DNA of 64,000 bases from Candidatus Manganitrophus morganii (GCA_021651055.1 JAJHOH010000001.1:3841001-3905000); one strand, 5' to 3'. Numbered from the stretch's first letter, positions 17,308-27,302 are shown. Program-made: numbers and translations. The notes: generated by a model from the letters alone, not told the origin.

Positions 17308-17439
17308 GCGCCGATCCATTTTTCTTCGTCATCCAAGCTGCCTTAACTCTTTCCGATTGCGGTGATCGCGCTTACGTTCGAGCCGATATTTCCTGCCGTC
17401 CATCCGTCGAGTACCGACACTGTTACCCGCCTTCGGCCA

Positions 17440-17469
17440 TTGACAACAAATTTTTGAAGAGCCTAGAAT
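17440..17469 (+). promoter_or_regulatory. sigma70-type promoter of the exported-protein pair
   Basis: Consensus TTGACA (17440-17445) is followed after 18 bp by TAGAAT (17464-17469). The predicted start near 17476 leaves a short leader with CTAGGAGG before the ATG at 17499. This is one of the strongest promoter matches in the window. Confidence 0.6.
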
Positions 17470-17498
17470 AGATCAAAACTCTTTCTAGGAGGTGGGCG

Positions 17499-18272
17499 AT
17501 GTCGTACGCGAAGGGTTTCATGCTGCTCCTTTTGGTTGCACTTCCTCTGATGGTTCCCGGAAAAGCGGCCGCTTACAATGAAGACAGTCGGATTCATTTC
17601 GAAGCGTTCTTCCAAGTGCTCGAGCGCGATGTAGAAGAAGAGGCGACCCAATTTTTAGGCGAAAACTTTCCTGAAGAGATCGCATCGGCGGAATCGCTCC
17701 GGCTGTTGGGCAAGCTGAGTATTCAGGTGATCGACCCGGTCGAGATCTACGGCCTGATCGGAGGGAGCGATCTGGAAATCGATGAGTTCGGCTTCAGCTC
17801 CGATTTCGAAACGGCATACGGCGGGGGGGCTCGCGTAATTCTCTTCCGTGAAAGAGATCCGAGGCGGCCCTATCACATCTTTGTCGATTATCACTTTCTC
17901 AAATACGAAGTCGACGACGAGGTCAATTTTAGCCCTCAGATTGTCGACGCGAGCGGTAATGTGATTGAGTTGGCCAATGAAAACGTTCGGGAGGAGATCG
18001 ACTGGCTGGAGCATGTGCTCAAGATCGGGGTGATGGGGAGGCATTTTGAATTCGAGCCGTACGGCGGGATTCAGTTCTCAGTCGTCAGCGGCAAGGATCG
18101 GATCAACGCCACCGCCCAGCGGGTCGATCTCGATCTCGATAACGACGACACCTTCGGAATCTTTTTGGGAACGCTCTATTATCTTTCCCCCTCGGAGCGG
18201 GCGGCCCTTTTCATCGAGGGGAGTATGTTTGATCAATATTCGCTGACCGGAGGAATCCGGGTCGGCTTTTAA
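17499..18272 (+). CDS. exported protein, probable outer-membrane beta-barrel
   Basis: The protein has 257 residues with a clear signal peptide (MSYAKGFMLLLLVALPLMVP, cleavage likely after GKAAA). The mature part alternates polar and hydrophobic residues in amphipathic strands, for example YGGGARVILFRER, YHIFVDYHFLKYEV and FEFEPYGGIQFSVVSG, and ends SLTGGIRVGF with a terminal Phe. These are hallmarks of outer-membrane barrels inserted by BamA. No specific family is recognised. It is followed 15 bases later by a lipoprotein gene, and a strong promoter drives the pair. Confidence 0.7.
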   Translation: MSYAKGFMLLLLVALPLMVPGKAAAYNEDSRIHFEAFFQVLERDVEEEATQFLGENFPEEIASAESLRLLGKLSIQVIDPVEIYGLIGGSDLEIDEFGFSSDFETAYGGGARVILFRERDPRRPYHIFVDYHFLKYEVDDEVNFSPQIVDASGNVIELANENVREEIDWLEHVLKIGVMGRHFEFEPYGGIQFSVVSGKDRINATAQRVDLDLDNDDTFGIFLGTLYYLSPSERAALFIEGSMFDQYSLTGGIRVGF

Positions 18273-18287
18273 ACAACAGGGAGCAAC

Positions 18288-18692
18288 ATGATAAAGAGAA
18301 CACTGTTCATTTTTTTACTGATCGGGGTGACCGCTTTGGCCGGTTGCCACACGGGGGCGAGGACCTCCGTTCGAGCCGACTATTACGGCGGCGCCAGAGT
18401 CGCCCCTTACGGCTATTACGATCCCTTTTATCCGCGCTACTTCTATGATCCTTATCCGAGCTTCTTTTTCGGTTCCAGTTTTTTTTACGGCTATCCTTAT
18501 TATCCGTATTATATCGTCAAAGACGGAAGGGTCCAGCCGGGATCGCGCAGCCTGCGTGGTTTCAACACGGCACCTCGCTGGAACGGGAGTACCGGAAGTG
18601 GCGGAATGAGGGGACCTAGCAGCGGCGGTTCGACCGGCGGCGGCTCAGGTGGTTCAGGCGGCGGTTCAGGAGGAGGGAGGAGCCTTCGGTAG
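18288..18692 (+). CDS. aromatic-rich lipoprotein
   Basis: The protein has 134 residues, a type II signal peptide and lipobox LAGC with the acylated Cys at residue 19. The mature protein is extraordinary in composition: residues 30-80 are almost a run of Tyr, Phe, Pro and Gly ([19 protein letters not shown]), and residues 110-134 are Gly/Ser repeats. No catalytic motif is seen. It is probably anchored to the outer membrane and encoded with the preceding barrel gene. Its 3' end overlaps the convergent accA by 27 bases. Confidence 0.7.
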   Translation: MIKRTLFIFLLIGVTALAGCHTGARTSVRADYYGGARVAPYGYYDPFYPRYFYDPYPSFFFGSSFFYGYPYYPYYIVKDGRVQPGSRSLRGFNTAPRWNGSTGSGGMRGPSSGGSTGGGSGGSGGGSGGGRSLR

Positions 18693-19649
18693 GGACGCTT
18701 CCTCCGAGTAGGTTCCGATCTTTCGAAGACGGTTGTACCGGGCCTGAAGGCGCTCTTCTTGAGGGAGCGATTCGAGTTCCCGAAGATGTTTGGAGAGGGT
18801 TTTGGCAAGTCCTTCGGCCATCTTTGAGGGATTGCGGTGGGCCCCGCCGGGAGGCTCCGGAATGATCTCGTCGATCACCTTCAAGTGAAAGAGATCTTGT
18901 GCCGTCATCTTGAGGGCCTCGGCCGCTTCGGCTGTTTTGGCGGCATCGTTCCAGAGAATGGCGGCGCACCCTTCCGGCGAGATCACCGAGTAGATCGAAT
19001 ACTGCAGCATCAGAAGGCGGTCTGCGACCGAGATCGCCAACGCCCCTCCGCTTCCCCCTTCCCCGATCACCACCGAGATAATCGGCACTTTAATTTGCGA
19101 CATGACCATCAGGTTTCGGGCAATCGCTTCCGATTGCCCGCGCTCTTCCGCGCCGACGCCGGGGTAGGCGCCGGGCGTATCGACGAAGGTGATGATCGGC
19201 TTTTTAAATTTCTCGGCCAGCTGCATGATCCGGAGCGCCTTTCGGTATCCTTCGGGGTGCGGCATGCCGAAGTTCCGCGTAATCCTTTCCTTGACCGTTT
19301 TCCCTTTTTGATGGCCGATCACGGCGACGGAGCGTCCATCCAATCGGGCGAGGCCGGTGAGGATCGATTTGTCGTCGCCGTAGAGCCGGTCGCCGTGCAG
19401 CTCGGTGAAATCCTCAAACAACATTTCGATGTAGTCGTCGGTGTTCGGCCGCTGGGAGTGCCGGGCGATGAGTGTCTTCTGCCAGGCGGTCAGCTTGGAG
19501 TAGATCTCCTCTTGCAGCGCCTCCATCTTTTTCTGGAGCTTCTTAATCTCTTCGCCCTGCCGCGGCTCGGTTTTCACAACATCTTTTAAATGATTGATCC
19601 GGGCCTGAATCTCTAATATCGGTTTTTCGAATTCCAAAAAGTCGTTCAC
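18666..19649 (-). CDS. accA: acetyl-CoA carboxylase carboxyltransferase subunit alpha
   Basis: AccA and AccD together transfer the carboxyl group from carboxybiotin to acetyl-CoA, the first step of fatty acid synthesis. Family blocks are [71 protein letters not shown] and [13 protein letters not shown] moved the start to the GTG at 19649: it yields the canonical opening, with GAGGTC in front and only seven bases after the dnaE stop. The resulting 327 residues fit the usual length of about 319. The gene is co-transcribed with dnaE. Confidence 0.95.
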   Translation of the reverse strand: MNDFLEFEKPILEIQARINHLKDVVKTEPRQGEEIKKLQKKMEALQEEIYSKLTAWQKTLIARHSQRPNTDDYIEMLFEDFTELHGDRLYGDDKSILTGLARLDGRSVAVIGHQKGKTVKERITRNFGMPHPEGYRKALRIMQLAEKFKKPIITFVDTPGAYPGVGAEERGQSEAIARNLMVMSQIKVPIISVVIGEGGSGGALAISVADRLLMLQYSIYSVISPEGCAAILWNDAAKTAEAAEALKMTAQDLFHLKVIDEIIPEPPGGAHRNPSKMAEGLAKTLSKHLRELESLPQEERLQARYNRLRKIGTYSEEASLPKAPPSS

Positions 19650-19656
19650 GTTGACC

Positions 19657-22600
19657 TCAGAATGGTAGGGCAGCCGGCGTCGTTTGGACGACAACCCCTT
19701 TTCCAAAATGGTTCTCCAGCTCCTTTGTCAGCCGGTCGGAACCGTCGACCTTGAGTTTTGGATCGACCGCGATCGTCGATTCGCTGAACGACCCGGACGG
19801 TTCCGGGATGGCGATCTTCAAATGGACCTGGACCGAGCCCGGGTAGCGTTGCAGGATCCCTTGGAGCTGCGTCAGCTCGGAGGGAGAAACAGCCTCTGCG
19901 GAAAGCCGAATCAGATAGGGGCGCGCGGGGAATGCGGAGATTCTCTCCGATTTTTCCGACGGCGCACCTGTCGAGACGTCCTGCCGGGATGTCTCAACGT
20001 TTCGGGATGCTTCCACGTTTAGCGGCATAATCATAGTCGCCTTGAGTTTTAAGCCTTTGTCGCCCCGGTCGAGCATCCCGTTAATAAGAAGGGGGATGTC
20101 CTGCTGGAAGAGAGGGGCGGAGGTCTGATAGAGATCGGGGAAGACGATCACCTCGACCGATCCGGTCAAGTCCTCTATCCGAAGATAGGCCATCCGGTCG
20201 CCCCGCTTGGTCGTCGCCACCTTTTCCTGAACGACCACCCCGCAGATCCGCACCTCGCGGTCCTCTTCAATCGCCGCCAACGCTTCGGTCGGGGTCGCCG
20301 ACCGTTTCTTCATCAACTCGATGAACGGGGTCAGCGGATGGCGGGTGATGTAAAACCCGACCGCCTCTTTTTCAAGCTTCGAGATGTGGGCATCCTCCCA
20401 TTCCGGAATGTCGGGGAGGGGCGGATCGGCGACGGCCGAGGCCTCGCCCTCGGCGCCGTTTCCAAAAATCGTCATCTGTCCCGCCTCTTTAATTTTCTGC
20501 TGCTGCGTTCCTTCTTGCATCGCCCGTTCGAGCACCTCGGTGAGCGCCGAGCGTTTTGCTCCCGTCGAGTCGAATGCCCCGCATTTGATCAGTCCCTCGA
20601 TCACCCGCTTGTTCACCTTGCGCATGTCGATCTGCCGGCAAAAGTCGAAAAGCGAGGTGAAACGCCCCTGGGCCTTCCGGGCGGCGATGATCACATCGAC
20701 CGCGGCGCTCCCGACATTTTTGATCGCCGCCAGCCCGAACCGGATCCCCCCCGGGACCACCGTAAAATCGCGGTCGCTTTCATTGGCGTCGGGCGGCAAG
20801 ATCTGAATGCCCATGTTCCGGCACTCGGTGATATATTTTACCACTTTATCGGCGTTTCCCATCTCGCTGGTGAGGATGGCCGACATAAATTCATTTGCAT
20901 AGTGGGCCTTCAGATAGGCGGTCTGATAGGTGATTAAGGCATAGGCCGCCGAGTGCGATTTGTTGAAGCCATACCCGGCGAAGTACTCCATGAGGTCGAA
21001 GATCTTCTCCGCCTTTGTCTTCGAGTGGCCGTTTTTGACCGCTCCGTCGATGAACTTGGCCTTCTGCGCCGCCATCTCCTCCGGTTTCTTCTTTCCCATG
21101 GCGCGCCGGAGCAGATCGGCGTCGCCGAGGGAGAAGCCGGCCAAGACGTTGGCGATCTTCATCACCTGCTCCTGGTAGACGATGACGCCATACGTTTCCT
21201 TCAAAATGTCGGCCAGCTGAGGCAGCTCGTATTGGATCTTTTTAGGATCGCGTTTCCGTTTGATGAAGTCGTCGACCATGCCGCTTCCGATCGGGCCGGG
21301 ACGGTAGAGGGCGAGGATGGCGACGATGTCCTCGAAGTTTTCCGGCTTCATCTTCACGAGCAGATCGCGCATCCCGGCGCTTTCCAATTGGAAGATACCG
21401 GTTGTTTCGCCCGATCCGAGGAGTTTGTAGGTCTCCGGATCATCCATCGGGATTTGGGAGATTTCGAGCGGTTGCTCGGGAGCGCGTTTCTCGTTGATAA
21501 TTCGGACGGCGTGGTCGATCACCGTCAAGGTCCGCAGGCCGAGAAAGTCGAACTTCACCAGGCCGATCTTCTCGATGTCGCCCATCGCGTATTGGGTGAC
21601 CGTCTCCCCCTTGCTCCCGCGGTAGAGGGGAACATGGTCGGTCAGCGGCTCCGCCGAAATCACCACCCCGGCCGCGTGCGTGGACGCATGGCGGGCGAGC
21701 CCTTCGAGCCGTTTCGCAAGATCGATCACCTCGCCGACCTTCGGATCGGCCTCGGCCGCTTGCTTCAACCGCGGCTCTTGGATGAGCGCATCGTCCAAGG
21801 TGATGTTCAGGACATTCGGGATCAGTTTGGCGAGTTTGTCGGCCTCGGCATACGGCAGCTCGAGCACGCGCGCGACGTCGCGGATCGCCGCTTTCGCCGC
21901 CATCGTCCCAAAGGTGATGATCTGGCAGACATGATCGGCGCCGAACTTCTGTGTGACGTAGCGAATCACCTCTTCGCGCCGGTCCATGCAGAAGTCCATG
22001 TCGATATCGGGAAGGGTGATCCGCTCCGGGTTGAGGAAGCGCTCGAAGATCAGCCCATATTCGATCGGGTCGATGTCGGTGATCGCGAGCGCATAGGCGG
22101 CGAGGCTTCCCGCCGCCGAGCCGCGCCCCGGGCCGACCGGAATATTCGACGTGCGTGCATAGTTGATGATGTCCCAGACGATCAGGAAATAGCCGGCATA
22201 CCCCATCTTGTTGATGACATCGAGCTCCCTCTTCAGCCGCTCTTCATAGAGGGGGCGGAGTTTTTGCCGGTCGGGTCTCATCTGCGCGAACCGGCGCTCC
22301 AGCCCCTGCTGAGCGAGCGCCGCGATGTAGGCTTCGCGGCTGGTCCCGGCGGGGACTTCATAATGCGGCAGGTGGAAGGTGCCGAACTGAAGGTCGAGGT
22401 TGATCATCTCGGCGATCCGCAGCGTATTGCTGATTGCCGTCGGGACCTCCTGGAAGCCGCGGATCATCTCTTCCGGTGATTTGAAGTAGAGCTGCTGCGT
22501 CTCGAAGCGCATCCGGTTCGGCATGTTGACCGTCTTCCCGGTCTGAAGACAGAGCATGATGTCGTGGGCGCGGGCGTCTTCCTTATGAAGGTAGTGGCAG

Positions 22601-23253
22601 TCGTTGGTGCCGACGATCGGAATGTTGTTCTTCTTCGACAGGTCGATCAGCTGGCGGTTTGCAGTTTTCTGTAGATCGAGACCGTTGTCCTGGATCTCCA
22701 GAAAGAAATTCTCTTTCCCGAAGATCTCCTGATACTCATGCGCGGCGGCGACCGCTTCTTTCTCGTAGCCTCGCGCGAGGAGATAGGGGATCTCCCCCCG
22801 CAGGCAGGCGGAGAGTCCGATGAGACCCTCGCTATGTTTGCGGAGGACCTCTTTGTCGATTCGCGGCTTGTAGTAGTAGCCCTCGAGGTTGGCGATGGTG
22901 AGGAGCTTCATCAAATTCTTGTAGCCGGTCTCGTTGGCCGCCAGGAGGATCAGATGGTAATAGGGGTTGGAGCCGCCGATCTCGTTGTAGTCGTCGTCCG
23001 CTCCGGCACCTTCCTTATCGAACCGGCTGCGCGGGGCGAGATAAGCCTCGCAGCCGATGATCGGCTTGAGCCCGGCCTTCTTCGACTTTTGATAGAACTC
23101 GATGGCGCCGAAGAGGTTGCCGTGATCGGTGATGGCGACCGCCGGCATCCCGAATCCCTTCGCCGTCTCGATCAGCGGATCGACCTGATTGGCGCCGTCC
23201 AGCAGGGAATATTGCGTATGAAGATGGAGGTGGACAAAGCTTTGTTGTGGCAT
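19657..23253 (-). CDS. dnaE: DNA polymerase III subunit alpha
   Basis: This is the replicative polymerase of the C family, 1198 residues. In order it has a PHP domain opening [16 protein letters not shown], the palm with catalytic aspartates in [33 protein letters not shown], the beta-clamp-facing region, tandem HhH, and an OB domain [19 protein letters not shown] near residue 1000. Everything expected of a DnaE1 is intact. No ribosome site is visible, and the -10 box ends six bases before the ATG, so the mRNA may be leaderless. accA follows directly, an arrangement of replication with lipid synthesis that is known in other bacteria. Confidence 0.97.
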   Translation of the reverse strand: MPQQSFVHLHLHTQYSLLDGANQVDPLIETAKGFGMPAVAITDHGNLFGAIEFYQKSKKAGLKPIIGCEAYLAPRSRFDKEGAGADDDYNEIGGSNPYYHLILLAANETGYKNLMKLLTIANLEGYYYKPRIDKEVLRKHSEGLIGLSACLRGEIPYLLARGYEKEAVAAAHEYQEIFGKENFFLEIQDNGLDLQKTANRQLIDLSKKNNIPIVGTNDCHYLHKEDARAHDIMLCLQTGKTVNMPNRMRFETQQLYFKSPEEMIRGFQEVPTAISNTLRIAEMINLDLQFGTFHLPHYEVPAGTSREAYIAALAQQGLERRFAQMRPDRQKLRPLYEERLKRELDVINKMGYAGYFLIVWDIINYARTSNIPVGPGRGSAAGSLAAYALAITDIDPIEYGLIFERFLNPERITLPDIDMDFCMDRREEVIRYVTQKFGADHVCQIITFGTMAAKAAIRDVARVLELPYAEADKLAKLIPNVLNITLDDALIQEPRLKQAAEADPKVGEVIDLAKRLEGLARHASTHAAGVVISAEPLTDHVPLYRGSKGETVTQYAMGDIEKIGLVKFDFLGLRTLTVIDHAVRIINEKRAPEQPLEISQIPMDDPETYKLLGSGETTGIFQLESAGMRDLLVKMKPENFEDIVAILALYRPGPIGSGMVDDFIKRKRDPKKIQYELPQLADILKETYGVIVYQEQVMKIANVLAGFSLGDADLLRRAMGKKKPEEMAAQKAKFIDGAVKNGHSKTKAEKIFDLMEYFAGYGFNKSHSAAYALITYQTAYLKAHYANEFMSAILTSEMGNADKVVKYITECRNMGIQILPPDANESDRDFTVVPGGIRFGLAAIKNVGSAAVDVIIAARKAQGRFTSLFDFCRQIDMRKVNKRVIEGLIKCGAFDSTGAKRSALTEVLERAMQEGTQQQKIKEAGQMTIFGNGAEGEASAVADPPLPDIPEWEDAHISKLEKEAVGFYITRHPLTPFIELMKKRSATPTEALAAIEEDREVRICGVVVQEKVATTKRGDRMAYLRIEDLTGSVEVIVFPDLYQTSAPLFQQDIPLLINGMLDRGDKGLKLKATMIMPLNVEASRNVETSRQDVSTGAPSEKSERISAFPARPYLIRLSAEAVSPSELTQLQGILQRYPGSVQVHLKIAIPEPSGSFSESTIAVDPKLKVDGSDRLTKELENHFGKGVVVQTTPAALPF

Positions 23254-23259
23254 GGGAAG

Positions 23260-23288
23260 ATTTTAATGTTATGGGGTAAAAACGTCAA
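23260..23288 (-). promoter_or_regulatory. promoter of dnaE predicting a leaderless mRNA
   Basis: On the minus strand TTGACG (23288-23283), a 17 bp spacer and TAAAAT (23265-23260) end six bases before the dnaE ATG. Transcription would start at or next to the A of the start codon, and no ribosome site is present between. Confidence 0.55.
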
Positions 23289-23442
23289 GACAAAAGGGGG
23301 GGTAGGGTGTATAGGGAACAAGTTGACTTATTGGTTAAGCGTATAGCTCATAAATATTGGATAAGGTTGGGCGAGCTTGAATGACAGCGAGCCTGAATGA
23401 GCTTGACTCCTGATGTGATCTGGCTTATACAAAGAAAGGTTA

Positions 23443-24174
23443 ATGCGTGAAGATGGCCGCCAAGATTATCTCTTATTAATAATAGAGCTGTTGATGGATT
23501 TTAAAAGAGAATTTCTCGAAGCAACTAAATCCGGCAACGCCGACAGAATCAAAACCCTTCTCGAATCAGATCCCCTCCTCATTCAGACCCGGGATGAAAA
23601 CGGCGTCTCTTCGCTCATGTTGGCGATTTATCATGGCCGACAAGAAGTGGTCGATCTCCTTCTTCAGTTTCAATCCGAGCCGGATCTTTTCGAGTCGGTT
23701 GCCCTCGGAAAATTAAAGCGGGTGCAGGATCTCATTCAAGGAGATCCTGCACAGGTGAACGCCGTCTCCCCCGATGGGTTCTCGCCGCTGGGGCTTGCGG
23801 CGTTTTTCGGCCATCCGAAGGTCGTGGCCTATTTGGTTAAGAAGGGAGCGGATGTGAATGCCGCCTCGAAGAATCCGATGCGTGTTTGTCCGCTTCACAG
23901 CGCGCTGGCACAACGTCAACCGGAGGTTTCGTTGGCGATCACCGAAATGCTGGTGGCGCATGGCGCGGATGTGAATGTACGGCAGGCGGCCGGATGGACA
24001 CCGCTCCATCAGGCGGCGATTCACGGTCAAATCAACCTGGCAAAGCTTCTGCTGGATCATGGCGCCGACGTCAACGCCAAAGCGGAAAACGGTAAGACGC
24101 CGCTGGATCTGGCGACAACGGGGAAGCACAATGTCATGGCCGCTCTGCTGCGGGAGAGGGGCGCGCTCTCGTAA
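23443..24174 (+). CDS. ankyrin repeat protein
   Basis: The protein has 243 residues and about six ankyrin repeats starting near residue 22, for example ENGVSSLMLAIYHGRQEVVDLLL, DGFSPLGLAAFFGHPKVVAYL, AGWTPLHQAAIHGQINLAKLLL and NGKTPLDLATTGKHNVMAALL. Ankyrin repeats mediate protein-protein contacts; there is no signal peptide or other domain, so the partner is unknown. The ATG at 23494 would give a shorter start MDFKREFLEATKSGNAD that resembles family N-termini; the ATG at 23443 has GAAAGG three bases upstream. The choice is open. Confidence 0.88.
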   Translation: MREDGRQDYLLLIIELLMDFKREFLEATKSGNADRIKTLLESDPLLIQTRDENGVSSLMLAIYHGRQEVVDLLLQFQSEPDLFESVALGKLKRVQDLIQGDPAQVNAVSPDGFSPLGLAAFFGHPKVVAYLVKKGADVNAASKNPMRVCPLHSALAQRQPEVSLAITEMLVAHGADVNVRQAAGWTPLHQAAIHGQINLAKLLLDHGADVNAKAENGKTPLDLATTGKHNVMAALLRERGALS

Positions 24175-24184
24175 AGCTGAAAGG

Positions 24185-24481
24185 CTACGGGTGGAGATAT
24201 TTGCCGAGGTCCCGCTCGAAGCTGGGGAAGTAGTTTGAGATCACCGTCACGTCGAACCGGGAGAGGATCGATTCTTTCGGCTCCCGATCGAGCAAGAACT
24301 GAAACGCCGCCTGAATGCAACGCTCCGGGGTGACCTTCCCGTTGGTCAACTTCTTGTAGACCGATTCGGCCATTGTCACCTCGTGTTTCGTCTCGCTCTG
24401 TTCTTCGCCGACGATGACGCAAAACTCCAGCGGCTCTTCGGCCTTTTCGATCCGTTCGACATGAATCATTTTCATCGCCAT
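24185..24481 (-). CDS. hypothetical protein
   Basis: I do not recognise this 98-residue protein. It is charged and soluble, opening MAMKMIHVERIEKAEEPLEF, with a central ESVYKKLTNGKVTPERCIQA helix and a C-terminal SYFPSFERD-like segment (NYFPSFERDLGKYLHP). The ATG at 24481 was chosen because GGGAGGAG lies six bases upstream; the longer reading to 24514 would include it. It is convergent with the ankyrin gene at a distance of ten bases and divergent from the methyltransferase gene. Confidence 0.65.
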   Translation of the reverse strand: MAMKMIHVERIEKAEEPLEFCVIVGEEQSETKHEVTMAESVYKKLTNGKVTPERCIQAAFQFLLDREPKESILSRFDVTVISNYFPSFERDLGKYLHP

Positions 24482-24616
24482 CGATTTCTCCTCCCGCCGG
24501 AATCGGAACAACATTAATATGGCCTTGATGAGATCATCCTCACTATACTAAATTAAAGAGACTGGAATCAACGTTGCTGCCGTAAGCCCATCTATCTCGG
24601 AGCGCGACGAAATCAA

Positions 24617-25393
24617 ATGTCTTTCAAAGATCACTTTTCGGAAACCGCCGCCGGCTACGCCCGTTTTCGACCCCGTTATCCGGAGACGCTATTCCATTAC
24701 TTGGCGGATGCGGCGCCGCGAAGAGCGCGGGCGTGGGATTGCGCGACGGGGAGCGGCCAGGCGGCGATTGGGCTGGCGAAACACTTCGAACGAGTGATTG
24801 CAACCGACGCCAGCGCCGGGCAGATCGCCCACGCCCTTCCAAACCCGCGTGTCGACTATCGGGTCGCTCCTGCCGAGAAGAGCGGACTGGAGCCCGAATC
24901 GGTCGATCTGGTCACCGTCGCCCAGGCGTTACACTGGTTCGACATCCCTGCTTTCTTTCAGGAGGTGAAGCGGGTCTTGGTCCCCGGTGGGCTTCTCGCC
25001 GTCTGGTGTTATCAGCTCTTTACGATCGATCCGGAGATCGACCGGATCGTCCTTCGCTTCTACACAGAGACCGTCGGACGATACTGGCCGCCGGAGCGGA
25101 AGATGATCGAGGAAGGATATCGGTCAATTTCCTTTCCCTCTGCGTTTACCGAGTTGCGGACCCCTTTCTTCTCGCTCGAATCCCCCCTCACACTCGATCA
25201 GTTCGGCGGCTTTCTTCAGACCTGGTCGGCGGTGCAGCGCTACAGCAAGGAAAAGGGCCGCGATCCGGTTGCGCCGCTGCTGGCGGAACTCGCCCCGCTC
25301 TGGGGCGATCCCAAGAGGCCGCGAATGTTAAAGTATCCCCTTCCTTTGCGTGTGGGATGTAAAAGTGAGCACTCCAATTCGGAGGAACGGTAA
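24617..25393 (+). CDS. class I SAM-dependent methyltransferase
   Basis: The 258-residue protein opens FKDHFSETAAGYARFRPRYP, typical of a group of small-molecule methyltransferases related to yeast and plant methyltransferases of the Methyltransf_11 type. Motif I is WDCATGSGQAAIGLA, the strand-2 acidic residue lies in VIATDASAGQI, and motif IV is DLVTVAQALHWFD. The substrate is unknown. The last residues (KSEHSNSEER) run past the usual end RVGxK of the family, as if a stop was lost. The stop TAA is in the same reading frame as the acetyltransferase that follows 27 bases later. Confidence 0.85.
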   Translation: MSFKDHFSETAAGYARFRPRYPETLFHYLADAAPRRARAWDCATGSGQAAIGLAKHFERVIATDASAGQIAHALPNPRVDYRVAPAEKSGLEPESVDLVTVAQALHWFDIPAFFQEVKRVLVPGGLLAVWCYQLFTIDPEIDRIVLRFYTETVGRYWPPERKMIEEGYRSISFPSAFTELRTPFFSLESPLTLDQFGGFLQTWSAVQRYSKEKGRDPVAPLLAELAPLWGDPKRPRMLKYPLPLRVGCKSEHSNSEER

Positions 25394-25420
25394 ATTTCGA
25401 ATGTCTTTAGCGAGGGGGCT

Positions 25421-25984
25421 CTGGAAATAGAACTCGATCAAATTCTGCTTCGAGAGTGGAGACCGGGCGACGAAGATCCGCTCGTCCGGTATGCCAACAA
25501 TCGGAACGTTTGGATCAATCTGCGCGATCGCTTTCCTCATCCCTACATCCTTGCGGATGCGGAGTGGTGGATTCAGGGACCGGGCCAGACCTCTCCTCAG
25601 ACGCAGTTCGCCTTGATTCTCGACGGCGATGCGATCGGGGGAATTGGATTTGAACTTCGGAAAGATGTTTTCCGGCGGTCGGCCGAGATCGGCTACTGGC
25701 TCGGGGAGCCGTTTTGGGGACGCGGCATCATGACGGAGGCGCTCCGCGCCGTGACTGAGCATGCCTTCAAGACGTTTGATCTTTGCCGAATTGATGCGGG
25801 GGTCTTCGAGTGGAATCGGGCTTCGATGCGCGTGCTGGAAAAAGTAGGTTACGTCTGTGAAGCGCGGCTTCGGAAGAGTATTACGAAGGACGGCCGGACA
25901 ATCGATCAGTTCCTTTACGCGATGGTTCAGGAGTCGGGTGTTATCGATGAACTTTCGCCAATACCTTTCGAATCGCGGCGATGA
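25421..25984 (+). CDS. GNAT N-acetyltransferase (RimJ/RimL type) with a non-standard or frameshifted start
   Basis: An open frame of 187 residues encodes a full GNAT domain of the RimJ/RimL type: EIELDQILLREWRPGDEDPL, then RDRFPHPYILADAEWWI, AIGGIGFELR, the acetyl-CoA loop YWLGEPFWGRGIMTEALRAV, and RIDAGVFEWNRASMRVLEKVGY. No ATG, GTG or TTG occurs in frame before codon 65, far inside the domain. The best in-frame start is CTG at 25421. Alternatively the ATG at 25401 is the true start and one G is missing from the GGGGG run at 25414-25418, since adding one G joins the frames. So the gene is either started at CTG or is frameshifted. Its 3' end overlaps the convergent dehalogenase gene by 44 bases. 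Confidence 0.72.
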   Translation: MEIELDQILLREWRPGDEDPLVRYANNRNVWINLRDRFPHPYILADAEWWIQGPGQTSPQTQFALILDGDAIGGIGFELRKDVFRRSAEIGYWLGEPFWGRGIMTEALRAVTEHAFKTFDLCRIDAGVFEWNRASMRVLEKVGYVCEARLRKSITKDGRTIDQFLYAMVQESGVIDELSPIPFESRR

Positions 25985-26822
25985 TTCGATCGGGCCGATC
26001 TTCCTGAAGGTAATGCGCGGCATCGTTTCTTTCTTCGACCTCTGCGTTCGGGAAGATCCGGCGCCAGCGATCGAGGATCTTCTTCTTTCCAAATGCCACA
26101 TCTTTCATCGCCCAGACCATCTCAATCGGCTTGTCTCGAAGAACGGGAAGTTTCGCTTCGACCTGGGCGAGCCACATGGCCGAGCGCCGAATCTCGCGGG
26201 GGAAAATCCAGACCGGAACGCGAGAGGCTTCCGTCGGGAAAGGATCGGAATAAGCTTTGAGCAGGGCTGATGTGATGTTCTCTTTATGGAAGATCCCGCC
26301 GGGGATGATTTTTTCCACGAAGAAGTTCCGCTTAATGGTCACGTACCTTCCAATCAGATCGCTTCCCATGATGAATGAAAAGATCTTTGCATCGAACGTC
26401 GGCGGCCAACACCATGTGTTCAGGATCACAAGCCCCGCAAAGTCACCCGGCCGCTCTGCGGCAATTGAAAGTCCGATCGGCCCGCCCCAATCCTGGCAGA
26501 CCAGAATGATGTTCGTCAGCCCGAGATGATTGATGAGGGCGTTTACACACTCGGCATGTTGTGCGGGGGTATAGCTAAATCGAAGCGGATGGTCCGAGAA
26601 GCCAAAGCCGAAATAATCGGGCGCAATCAGCCGCGTCTCCTTGGAGAGGGCTTTGACGATATTCCGATAAAGGTAGGACCAGGTCGGGTTGCCGTGAAGG
26701 AGGAGGACCGGCGTTCCGGTTCCTTCATCGATATAGTGCATCCGGGCGCCTTCGATTTCGAGCCAGTGATCTCGAAAGGGGTATTCGTCGGAATCGACGG
26801 CGAATCTTCTTTCGGGGATCAT
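25941..26822 (-). CDS. haloalkane dehalogenase-like alpha/beta hydrolase
   Basis: The 293-residue protein has the haloalkane dehalogenase layout. HGNPTW (43-48) supplies the oxyanion and halide-binding Asn, the nucleophile is D111 in CQDWGGPIG, with W112 beside it as second halide ligand. The catalytic acid is probably D241 in AMKDVAFG and the general base H270 in NDAAHYLQED. A carboxylate nucleophile separates it from esterases; epoxide hydrolases share it but not the N/W halide pair. True substrates of such enzymes in environmental bacteria are mostly unknown. It sits 18 bases after the membrane-protein gene of the ATPase pair and is likely in that operon. Confidence 0.85.
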   Translation of the reverse strand: MIPERRFAVDSDEYPFRDHWLEIEGARMHYIDEGTGTPVLLLHGNPTWSYLYRNIVKALSKETRLIAPDYFGFGFSDHPLRFSYTPAQHAECVNALINHLGLTNIILVCQDWGGPIGLSIAAERPGDFAGLVILNTWCWPPTFDAKIFSFIMGSDLIGRYVTIKRNFFVEKIIPGGIFHKENITSALLKAYSDPFPTEASRVPVWIFPREIRRSAMWLAQVEAKLPVLRDKPIEMVWAMKDVAFGKKKILDRWRRIFPNAEVEERNDAAHYLQEDRPDRIIAAIRKVLAKVHR

Positions 26823-26840
26823 TAATGCGATCTCCGCGGA

Positions 26841-27302
26841 CTAGACGAGCAAAATCGCCAATACTAAAAGGCTGCCGGTCGCAACCAGACCGACGGTTGC
26901 AAAGACCAACCCCCGGTCGATCGACGGCCGGTCTTGCCATTCGGTCGGATAGAGCGGGACATCCTGGACGTACGCCCCCGGCTCGAAGAATTGGAGTTGC
27001 TGTTCGAGGAGGATCAGTTGCCGCTTGGCCCGCTCGTGGCGGGATTTCTCTTGTCTGATCTGATCGATGAGAAAGAAAGTCACCAGACCGACGCCGACGC
27101 AAGCCAGCCCCTTGAGGCCCGGATGAATCAGGCGTCCGCCGGAGAGGAGAACGGCCAATACGGAGAGGGAGACGAAGGTCAGCATTCCGCTTCGCGCGAT
27201 CTGCATCATCGCGCCGCGGCGGTTGTAGACCTCTTGCTTGAAGATCGGGTAGATCGATCGAAGCGTTTCGATCGTTTGATGTTCGGACTGCCTCTCGATC
27301 AT
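26841..27302 (-). CDS. three-helix membrane protein paired with the P-loop ATPase
   Basis: I do not recognise a family. The 153-residue protein has two adjacent membrane segments (about 40-57 and 62-82), a charged helix with coiled-coil character (83-105: RQEKSRHERAKRQLILLEQQ), a Pro-rich loop and a third membrane segment at the very C-terminus (131-153). The ATG at 27302 overlaps the stop of the ATPase gene as ATGA, which implies translational coupling and a joint function. A much longer open frame to 27749 in the same phase runs antisense-like over the ATPase gene and is not used. Confidence 0.7.
   Translation of the reverse strand: MIERQSEHQTIETLRSIYPIFKQEVYNRRGAMMQIARSGMLTFVSLSVLAVLLSGGRLIHPGLKGLACVGVGLVTFFLIDQIRQEKSRHERAKRQLILLEQQLQFFEPGAYVQDVPLYPTEWQDRPSIDRGLVFATVGLVATGSLLVLAILLV

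Noticed and set aside
20953..22479. A 508-codon open frame opposite dnaE
   Set aside because: It is antisense to a complete, highly conserved polymerase gene, has a biased composition and no family motif.
25328..26101. A 257-codon minus-strand frame across the methyltransferase end and the acetyltransferase
   Set aside because: It lies antisense to a GNAT domain with clear motifs and overlaps the dehalogenase in another frame; its product has no recognisable features.
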